Position numbers and translations under genes: made by a program. The notes beneath the pieces are model-generated. The model did no database searches, had not been told where the DNA came from, and saw only the letters and a program-made list of their open reading frames with translations. Of a stretch of DNA of 12,975 nucleotides, positions 6,889 through 12,975 are shown piece after piece; within the stretch, counting starts at the first letter, position 1, and each line of letters starts with the position of its first letter. This DNA comes from JBCCCJ01 sp039029315. GTDB taxonomy: Bacteria; Bacteroidota; Bacteroidia; J057. The stretch is taken from NCBI GenBank assembly GCA_039029315.1, contig JBCCGK010000182.1:1-12975 (forward strand), read 5' to 3'.

Positions 6889-7830
6889 TCAGGACGCTTT
6901 GACTTTCTTGCACGTGGGAGATCGCATCTGCATCAAGCCTTTGCCGAGAGTGGCATTGCCTCCAAGCTGAACCAACTGAGGCAAGCCTTCCTGAAAATAT
7001 TGCATGACCTCTTGATCAGTCCTCAGAGGTGCTTGTTCCAGTTTGAGTTTGGGGAGAAAGACCCTGCTGGCCATAACCAAACTATACAGAAGGCTTTCAC
7101 AAGGAAGATATTCTTCTGTAAACAGTGCGCCTTTCGCTACAGTGCCTGTTTGATTGTCAATTTTGATCCGGGTGATGACTTCGCAGGAGAGATTGACAAA
7201 ATCCGCAAAATCTGTGTTGTTGAGGAGGACAATGTCATGTTGGAGTTTTTGTCCCCAAAAACTGTCTGGATGCGAGATGCCTTGTTGAAGCAGCCATTGT
7301 CCCAGAGGGTGTTCGCCAAGCATGACAGGAGAATCGATCTCTGATTTTCTGCTAAAGCTATATTCTTCCAGGAGAATCTGTCCGTCCACTTCGAGGGTGT
7401 TACTGGCCAGGGCCCAGCATTCGTTTTCTCCCGGTTCTCCCGGAGGAAGCTTCAAAGAGAATGCTGAATCACAGACTTGCATGTGCCTCTCAAATGTTTC
7501 CAGGACCTTTTTGCAGCTAATCCAGGCAAAAACTCCGCGCATCGACTTAACTGGAAAAAGCAAGAGCCTCGCATCTGAGAAGCCCAGGGCGCCCGCATGT
7601 GCATGCTTGCCTGCTTCTTCCGGGCCAAATGCCAATTCGACTTTTGCTCCTGGCGTGCTTTGTTCGAAGACCTCTCGTAAGGCGCCTTTCAGGCTGGAGG
7701 ATTCGACTTTGGGGAACAGGCTATGACGTTCCCGCTGGATGGGTAGATCGACGATGCCCAGTCCCTCTCCGCTTCCTGCATGGAGGGGGGTCTCATTGAT
7801 CATGAATAAAGGATTTGCGATGGTAAACAT
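6889..7830 (-). CDS. cmr4: Cmr4, Cas7-type backbone subunit and target-RNA nuclease
   Basis: This 313-residue protein forms the repeated backbone of the Cmr complex and cleaves target RNA at 6-nt intervals. Visible hallmarks are NETPLHAGSG (residues 12-21), GIVDLPIQRERH (25-36), FPKVESSSLKGALRE (39-53) and the C-terminal glycine-rich QLGGNATLGKG. Asp28 in VDLPIQRE corresponds to the conserved catalytic aspartate of characterised Cmr4 proteins (Asp26 in Pyrococcus furiosus), so RNA cleavage should be retained. The reading frame is open 120 codons further upstream to 8190, but that part is tandem-repeat DNA. I chose the ATG at 7830 because homologues begin just before this point and an A-rich AACAAAT precedes it. 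The distance to the preceding CARF gene (886 bp) is unusual for a cmr operon. Confidence 0.95.
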   Translation of the reverse strand: MFTIANPLFMINETPLHAGSGEGLGIVDLPIQRERHSLFPKVESSSLKGALREVFEQSTPGAKVELAFGPEEAGKHAHAGALGFSDARLLLFPVKSMRGVFAWISCKKVLETFERHMQVCDSAFSLKLPPGEPGENECWALASNTLEVDGQILLEEYSFSRKSEIDSPVMLGEHPLGQWLLQQGISHPDSFWGQKLQHDIVLLNNTDFADFVNLSCEVITRIKIDNQTGTVAKGALFTEEYLPCESLLYSLVMASRVFLPKLKLEQAPLRTDQEVMQYFQEGLPQLVQLGGNATLGKGLMQMRSPTCKKVKAS

Positions 7831-7875
7831 ATTTGTTGATTGCTTATAGCGTGAATATTTGTTGGAAGCCTTTTG

Positions 7876-8590
7876 CACTTGCTGCTGGAAGCCCCTCGCA
7901 CTTGCCATTTGGAACCCCCTCGCACCAGCCCGCCCCCTTGAAATGGGGCTTCTCACAGGCCTTTTCTTTGAAAAGGAGGGGTATCGTAATCCCTCTGTTT
8001 CTTGTTGGAGCGTCCATGAGAGATTGTGGGGGCACAGATTGTGGAAGTCCCTCGCACTTGCCTTTTGGAACCCCCTCGCACTTGCCCGCCCCCTTGAAAT
8101 GGGGCTTCTCACAGGCCTTTTCTTTGAAAAGGAGGGGTATCGTAAGCCCTCTGTTTGTTGTTGGAGTGTCCATGAGAGAGTGTGGGGCACAGATTGCGGA
8201 AGTCCCTCGCACTTGCCTTTTGGAACCCCCTCGCACTTGCCCGCTGGGGCTTCTCACAGGCCTTTTCTGCTGAAAAGGAGGGGTATCGTAAGCCCTCTGT
8301 TTGTTGTTGGAGCGTCCATGAGAGATTGTGGGGGCACAGATTGTGGAATTCCCTCGCACTTGCCTTTTGGAACCCCCTCGCACTTGCCTGCCCCCTTGAA
8401 ATGGGGCTTCGCACAAGGCCTTTTCTTTGAAAAGGAGGGGTATCGTAAGCTCTCTGTTTCTTGTTGGAGCGTCCATGAGAGATTGTGGGGGCACAGATTG
8501 TGGAAGTCCCTCGCACTTGCCTTTTGGAACCCCCTCGCACTTGCCCGCTGGGGCTTCTCACAGGCCTTTTCTGCTGAAAAGCAGGAAGAT
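7876..8590. repeat. Tandem repeat block, about five copies of a 147-157-bp unit
   Basis: The marker GGAACCCCCTCGCAC occurs at 7911, 8067, 8222, 8369 and 8526, giving spacings of 156, 155, 147 and 157 bp. Each unit contains a small hairpin (CCTTTTCTTTGAAAAGG or CTTTTCTGCTGAAAAG), a conserved block GGAGCGTCCATGAGAGA, and two copies of a ~22-bp subrepeat containing CCCTCGCACTTGCC. Longer units also contain the hairpin GCCCCCTTGAAATGGGGC. Units 1, 2 and 4 are the long form with the TTT loop. Units 3 and 5 are a short form that lacks CCCCTTGAAAT and has the TGCT loop. Frames stay open by chance across the repeats on both strands; I do not consider them coding. The block lies in the 886-bp space between the CARF-nuclease gene and cmr4. 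Confidence 0.9.
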
Positions 8591-8619
8591 TATCGCCTGT
8601 CCCACCTCTTGAGGGGTGA

Positions 8620-8635
8620 TCCCGATTTATCGGGA
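8620..8635. repeat. Palindrome TCCCGAT-TT-ATCGGGA
   Basis: Two perfect 7-bp arms flank a two-base centre, just beyond the tandem block, beside a smaller CCTC-TT-GAGG palindrome at 8605-8614. I recall this type of motif as a frequent intergenic repeat in Bacteroidota genomes, but I cannot confirm that here. No T tract follows in either direction, so it is not a standard terminator. Confidence 0.5.
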
Positions 8636-8716
8636 GCGAAAAGGGGGGTTCATGAACAACCATAAGAAACTTATGTTCCGCTGTAATAAATGATGGAGAT
8701 GATGGCTTTGATAGAA

Positions 8717-10228
8717 TCATGATTGGGAACCAGTGGTGGGATTAGAGTCCTGCCATACCAGTTCTTTCACTTGTTTGGGCGTGAACTTATTGCTGAGTTT
8801 TTGGTAAGGATTGAAGGCTTTGGAGGCCTTGTTGAGTGAAAGATGTAACTCAGCATAGGTGGCGCCTACTTGTGTTTTGCCTGCTGTCAGTTCATGGATT
8901 CGTTGCCTGAGTTGTTGTAGATGTTTTGTGTATTTGTTCATGTTGTGTGGTCGCTGCTCATAGAAATAAAAATAGAGATGGTATTCGTCTGGCAGACGAT
9001 CCATCTCTATGAGCTTAAGGAGTTGCTCTTCTACCTGCATGGAGAGATTTTTGCGTTGACCTGGATAGAGATGATAGGCATTGAGAATAGCAGAAGCGGA
9101 CTTGATTTCGATGATCACGGTTTTGCCCTCCGGATTGCGGAGGATGAGGTCAAATTCTCTGCCTCCCATCTCAACACTGTGCTCAACCTCTGTGAAGTCC
9201 TTGTATGGATGGGTCAAGCGGTATTCGTAGAATTTGTATTCCATGAAGTAGCCCAGTACGTTCTTGGAGTGGGGATGATGCCGTTCGATATAGTCAAAGA
9301 AAAAATCCCCGAGAAAGCTGCGTTGATAATGGGTGTCTCTTTTTGAAAAGAGTTTGTATGTTTTGCAGAGGCGCTCCAGATCCTTTTGCTCCTGTTTGTC
9401 GATTTTTTTGAAAGAAAATGATGAACGACTCAGGTAGTAAGGATAAAATTGCTCGATCACCCGATGATCAAATTGTACAGGCAAATTTCCAAACTCCATG
9501 AGGTAGTCTGAATCATCGTAGATATAATAAAGTGGAATCTCCTCAATTTGCCCCAAAATGGTCAATATCGGGATCATGGCCTTATACCCGCCAGAGAAAT
9601 TGAGCAAAAATCGCCGTCTCCCTTTTTTTATCTCAGACCGGGAAGTTGTCACATAGCCATCCTTTCCCATGATGCGGTTCACCAGATTCTGGAGTCCCCG
9701 ATCATAAAACTCTCCCTGCTTGTCACTGTCCCAGCTATCTGGCTGCTCAATGCGAAGTAAGGGCACAAAATCCTGAGAAGGATCAAACTGCACCGGCCCA
9801 AACATCCCGTATCGATCCTGAATGGCAGGTTGATTGAACCATTGTTGAATCAGCTCAGCAGCCAACACAGAGCTGCCCGTATCTGTCGCAAGCAGTTGGA
9901 TATCAATCTCTGCCTGTTCATCCTGCCGCATCAGCTCCCAATGCATGGCTATCAAACTGGAAATCTCGGCAGAGGCATTGGTGTTCTGATAAGCGGCATT
10001 GTCCATAGGCTCCCAATGAGGACCCTTTTTGCGGATGCCTGCAAACCATGATTGGCTGAGATGAGCCTTGAGTCGGCGTACCCGACGATCATGTGCTTTG
10101 TACTGTCGGGCAGTGAGTTGTTGTAAGGCTTCCAATTCAGGACGAATGTCTCTTTCTTTGCTTAGAAAAGAATTCTGATAATTGGTCAACAATGAAGTCC
10201 CTACCGTTGTAATGATGGTATATTTCAT
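8717..10228 (-). CDS. CARF-domain protein fused to a PD-(D/E)XK nuclease, predicted cyclic-oligoadenylate-activated effector
   Basis: This 503-residue protein lies between cmr3 and cmr4. The N-terminal half resembles CARF proteins of the APE2256 type (PF09651): TTVGTSLLTNY (residues 7-17), LLATDTGSS (112-120) and LLNFSGGYKAMIPILTILGQ (208-227), typical nucleotide-binding loops of the Rossmann-like fold. Residues 25-60 are a charged helical insert. The C-terminal domain carries a PD-(D/E)XK core: Glu330 in GYFMEYKFYEYR, Asp360 in GREFDLIL and Glu374-x-Lys376 in VIIEIKS. I infer that cyclic oligoadenylate made by Cmr2 binds the CARF dimer and activates nucleic-acid cleavage. It differs from Can2/Card1, whose N-termini lack the TVGTSLL motif. 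It starts 84 bp after cmr3 with no Shine-Dalgarno. DNA versus RNA as substrate cannot be decided from sequence. Confidence 0.85.
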   Translation of the reverse strand: MKYTIITTVGTSLLTNYQNSFLSKERDIRPELEALQQLTARQYKAHDRRVRRLKAHLSQSWFAGIRKKGPHWEPMDNAAYQNTNASAEISSLIAMHWELMRQDEQAEIDIQLLATDTGSSVLAAELIQQWFNQPAIQDRYGMFGPVQFDPSQDFVPLLRIEQPDSWDSDKQGEFYDRGLQNLVNRIMGKDGYVTTSRSEIKKGRRRFLLNFSGGYKAMIPILTILGQIEEIPLYYIYDDSDYLMEFGNLPVQFDHRVIEQFYPYYLSRSSFSFKKIDKQEQKDLERLCKTYKLFSKRDTHYQRSFLGDFFFDYIERHHPHSKNVLGYFMEYKFYEYRLTHPYKDFTEVEHSVEMGGREFDLILRNPEGKTVIIEIKSASAILNAYHLYPGQRKNLSMQVEEQLLKLIEMDRLPDEYHLYFYFYEQRPHNMNKYTKHLQQLRQRIHELTAGKTQVGATYAELHLSLNKASKAFNPYQKLSNKFTPKQVKELVWQDSNPTTGSQS

Positions 10229-10312
10229 GAATGATATGGTGAATGAAGAGATGCTAAAAGAAGGTTTTTCCGCCCACTCGAAAGAAAAGCATCAACATCT
10301 TGTTTCTGTGTT

Positions 10313-11416
10313 CTACATATGTGCGAAATAACTGATCCCAAATCCCTGTTCAGGGAGAAAGTCTGAGAGAGACAGGCCCTGTAAAGGGGCGAGTTGAACC
10401 GGAGTATCAGATTCGAACAGATACACACTTCCGGCTGGAGCAGCGAGTCGCATCGGTTTGGGGCGTCGGCGTTTCATGTCAAATCCCCCGATATGCACAG
10501 CTTTTCCAGAACAGGCTCCCAGGAAACGCGCCGCTATGCCTAAGTGCCTCTGAAGATCTGGAATCGAGTGTTCCAGCATGGCTGGGGTAGATAGATAGAC
10601 TTTGAATCTGGACACCGCTTTCTCCGGGAATTCCCACTGCCAGGGCTTCAGATCCGGGAAGTGAGAGAGATTTCGGAAATGTACCGTTTTTCCCTCCCCG
10701 CCAAGTTTCATCATGCCAGAAGATATAGATGAAAAATCTAATCCCTGAAAGCGGACCCGTATATGCAATCGGGAGACTCTTCGCATACCGACCCGGTACA
10801 ATCTCCCTTCAGCAGAACTTCGGGTATAGCGGTCTCTGGCAATGCCAATTTTGGGTTCTTCAGGCACCAATGGTTGAAGCCTTTTGCCTTTGAGTGTATC
10901 CTGGGCCTCTCCAAACAGATAATCGCTGAAGTCTTCCTCTCCCATCCAGGCATCTGCCGGCGTATCAATCGGCCGACCTGCATGAGGTGCTCCCAACAGC
11001 CATCCTGGACCTGTTTGGAGACTAGAGGCGGCTGTCCCTGTTTGAAATTGTGTGATAAGATCCTTTTGCGGAATCAATTTGACCAGATCCGTGTACTCAC
11101 CAACCTGCTCGCTATGCCTTTGCCCTTCTGATTTTTGTTTGTATTCTCCATATTCTCTGGGAAGGGGCAGGTAATTGCCATTGCGCTGGCCTTCAAAGCG
11201 CAAATACATCGAGCAGATGTTCAGAGCTGCTGTCTCGGATTCGATTTGCTCAAATGGAATGCCCTGAAGCAAAGCATAGGTAGACCGAATGGCTCCATAG
11301 AGGACACTTGGGGAGGGGGGAAATAATCCATCAGCCCAGCTTTCTTCCCCTAGGGAGAATGGTTTTCCGTCTCGAAAAAAGAGTGTGTCCAGGGCATCTA
11401 GTTGTAATTCTGTCAT
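10313..11416 (-). CDS. cmr3: Cmr3, Cas5-type subunit of the Cmr complex
   Basis: This 367-residue protein should bind the 5' handle of the crRNA and contact Cmr2. Family features in order are DTLFFRDGKPFSLGE (residues 10-24), FPPSPSVLYGAIRS (32-45), PGWLLGAPHAG (137-147), PKIGIARDRYTRSSAEGRLY (188-207), KLGGEGKTVHF (237-247) and PAGSVYLFE near the end. Length is normal. Its ATG overlaps the cmr2 stop (ATGA, 11413-11416), which fixes the start and implies translational coupling. The CARF-nuclease gene follows after 84 bp. Confidence 0.95.
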   Translation of the reverse strand: MTELQLDALDTLFFRDGKPFSLGEESWADGLFPPSPSVLYGAIRSTYALLQGIPFEQIESETAALNICSMYLRFEGQRNGNYLPLPREYGEYKQKSEGQRHSEQVGEYTDLVKLIPQKDLITQFQTGTAASSLQTGPGWLLGAPHAGRPIDTPADAWMGEEDFSDYLFGEAQDTLKGKRLQPLVPEEPKIGIARDRYTRSSAEGRLYRVGMRRVSRLHIRVRFQGLDFSSISSGMMKLGGEGKTVHFRNLSHFPDLKPWQWEFPEKAVSRFKVYLSTPAMLEHSIPDLQRHLGIAARFLGACSGKAVHIGGFDMKRRRPKPMRLAAPAGSVYLFESDTPVQLAPLQGLSLSDFLPEQGFGISYFAHM

Positions 11417-12975
11417 AATCGGGGACCGTTTGTATTGCGTTGGATAAAATCACAGATGAACAGGAGTTGAAAAAAGTTTCGGATTTCAGCAGGATAGAAA
11501 AGGAGCGGCTGAAGAAGATCCATGAATGTCTGACTTGCCAGCTCCTGTTCCTGGGAAGTGCCCATCCAGGCACGTTTTAGCAGACGTTTCCCTTCGATGA
11601 GGATCATCTCCTCTGAGAGATCCGGTAGGGCTTTCCCCCTGTCATCAATCATTGGACGCAGATGTTGATACCATGTGCGCAGAAAACTTGATGAGAATCC
11701 ATCTGGTTTTCTCAATGTCTCAATGATCTCCTGAAGATTCCGGGAAAGGAGTTGCTGGTTTATATACCAGGGGCAGCTGGCAGAGAGCGATTCTCCGGAT
11801 TTTTTGAGAATCATTAGATGCAAGCTGTCCTTCTTGCTGTTTTGAAATTGCTTGGCCTGGTGTTCGGCTTGCTGTACACCTTGCAAAACGATGCTGAGTG
11901 GGGTTTTGTAATGCGCGACGACCAGGCCTGCGCTGAAACTCAGGTTCCGTTCTGGCCGAATCCCCACATCCCCGACGGAGCTACCATCTGCGGCCAGACC
12001 TTTTTTCAGTGTCTGGTTGACCATGCGATCAAAGCCTTCCCGCAGCTGCTCCAGCACGGGGAAGAGATGGTCCAGATTGACAAATCCCAGAAAATCATCT
12101 CCTCCCGCAAAAATGGCTTTTCCTGCCGGGAGATTCAGGAAATCAAAGGCCCATGCTGCAAATCGCCCCAGATGCTCAGAGAGCAGTTGATGGAAGGTCT
12201 CCATCCGACTGCTATCCTGAAAGAAAGCAGGATCTCCATTCAACCATTTTCCCATACTGTCTCCATCAAAGCGGATCATGGCGTAATAAGAAGGACAATG
12301 AAGCCCCAATCCTTGCAAAGATCGATTCAGTGGCGCATAGGCTGATTCAAATGCTGCCAATTGCTGCTGGCGTTGGCTGCTATTCTGCGTTCGAAACAGC
12401 TGCTGTTTGCGAAAATAGGCGTCGGTATGATTTTCTGGATAAAAAAGCTGCTCATCCCCTGCAGTACCAGGCAGATGTTTCAGATGGCGGCGAAAGTCTA
12501 GCAAGGCTTGCGCATCGGTGCTTGTCGCCTGTTGAATTCGATCCAATACATCCTGCAAAGCAATGGCTGCTGTGGAAGGAAAGGCATCAAAGACCTCTGT
12601 GCCAATCCCGGGAGGGAGGAAAGCTTGCTGCGCATCAGGAAATGCCTGTTGTATGTGCTTGCCATGCACACATCGTTTGACAAAGCTCACAGCACTCAAG
12701 CCTTCTCCTGCTTGCAGGTAACGACGGGGGATATCTGGGTCCAGACATACCTCATCCGGGAGAAGATGAAGTTTTCTTCGCAATACGTTCATGGGATTGC
12801 CCTCCGTTTGGCTAGTCTGGTAAAATTTGACATTTCTTTCCCCATCAATCGCACATTTTCGTCCCATTTCTCCCACCAATACTGCCTCCACACTGTTGCG
12901 ACTGTAGCGATACTGCTGAAAGGGACGATGCGATTTGATTGCACCCATGGCGCGTTCCAATTGCTGAAAGCTCTG
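11413..12975 (-). CDS. cmr2: Cmr2/Cas10, cyclic-oligoadenylate-synthesising subunit; C-terminal part, 5' end beyond window
   Basis: About 520 C-terminal residues are present and the frame is open through the right edge. The N-terminal HD region and first part of the protein are therefore missing from the window. The conserved stretch just before and after 12960 (QSFQQ, then LERAMGAIKSHRPFQQYRYS) shows that 12960 is not the true start. The palm domain has FDGDSMGKWLNGD (bases about 12270-12232) and AIFAGGDDFLGFVN, with GGDD at 12105-12094, so cyclase activity should be intact. The usual zinc-binding CxxC pairs look degraded: KCAIDGER and EGLSAVSFVKRC stand where many Cmr2 proteins have KCxxCG and LCxxCxxKR. 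It overlaps cmr3 by four bases and should be the messenger source for the CARF-nuclease. Confidence 0.96.
   Translation of the reverse strand, partial: QSFQQLERAMGAIKSHRPFQQYRYSRNSVEAVLVGEMGRKCAIDGERNVKFYQTSQTEGNPMNVLRRKLHLLPDEVCLDPDIPRRYLQAGEGLSAVSFVKRCVHGKHIQQAFPDAQQAFLPPGIGTEVFDAFPSTAAIALQDVLDRIQQATSTDAQALLDFRRHLKHLPGTAGDEQLFYPENHTDAYFRKQQLFRTQNSSQRQQQLAAFESAYAPLNRSLQGLGLHCPSYYAMIRFDGDSMGKWLNGDPAFFQDSSRMETFHQLLSEHLGRFAAWAFDFLNLPAGKAIFAGGDDFLGFVNLDHLFPVLEQLREGFDRMVNQTLKKGLAADGSSVGDVGIRPERNLSFSAGLVVAHYKTPLSIVLQGVQQAEHQAKQFQNSKKDSLHLMILKKSGESLSASCPWYINQQLLSRNLQEIIETLRKPDGFSSSFLRTWYQHLRPMIDDRGKALPDLSEEMILIEGKRLLKRAWMGTSQEQELASQTFMDLLQPLLFYPAEIRNFFQLLFICDFIQRNTNGPRL

Noticed and set aside
7831..8190. 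A 120-codon N-terminal extension of Cmr4
   Set aside because: It is a translation of the tandem repeats, while homologues begin near the ATG at 7830.
7859..8665. Long open frames on both strands over the tandem repeats, up to 268 codons
   Set aside because: They are the same repeat unit read in several frames, with no family similarity. Openness follows from a repeat unit poor in stop codons, not from selection for protein.

Overview
The window is most of a type III-B (Cmr) CRISPR-Cas locus with its CRISPR array. Every gene I support is on the minus strand, so transcription runs from right to left. The organism is probably a member of the Bacteroidota. The reasons are: start codons lack recognisable Shine-Dalgarno sequences, a DUF1703-type AAA ATPase/nuclease is present (a family expanded in that phylum and in Clostridia), and intergenic DNA carries palindromic repeats with GC-rich arms. 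This assignment is an inference, because the window holds no rRNA or other marker gene.

Layout in transcription order: cmr2/cas10 (C-terminal part only, cut by the right edge; GGDD cyclase motif intact) overlaps cmr3 by four bases. Next come a CARF-domain protein fused to a PD-(D/E)XK nuclease, about 0.8 kb of tandem ~155-bp repeats, cmr4, cmr5, a ~0.17-kb MITE-like palindromic element, cmr6, a small csx20-like gene, and cas6 (overlapping csx20 by four bases). A convincing rho-independent terminator follows cas6. Beyond it lie a ~350-bp leader-like region rich in TTCGCA/TGCGAA motifs and then a 16-repeat, 15-spacer array with 36-bp repeats. An older, decayed half-repeat sits in phase beyond the far end. 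The left edge is an AAA ATPase/PD-(D/E)XK protein that runs off the window.

How the parts should work together: Cas6 cuts the array transcript, leaving an 8-nt handle (AUUAAGAC). Cmr2-Cmr6, plus a Cmr1 that should lie beyond the right edge, form the RNA-guided effector complex. Cmr4 keeps its conserved aspartate for target RNA cleavage. Cmr2 keeps the residues for cyclic oligoadenylate synthesis. The CARF-nuclease would be the effector switched on by that messenger. The Csx20-like protein is a candidate ring nuclease that would switch it off. No cas1/cas2 adaptation genes are visible.

The most notable points are: compensatory and wobble changes in the repeat stem that independently indicate array direction; a CARF-nuclease whose N-terminus is unlike that of Can2/Card1; apparent loss of zinc-finger cysteines in Cmr2; an extra N-terminal segment on Cmr6; and two separate repeat invasions inside the cmr gene cluster.
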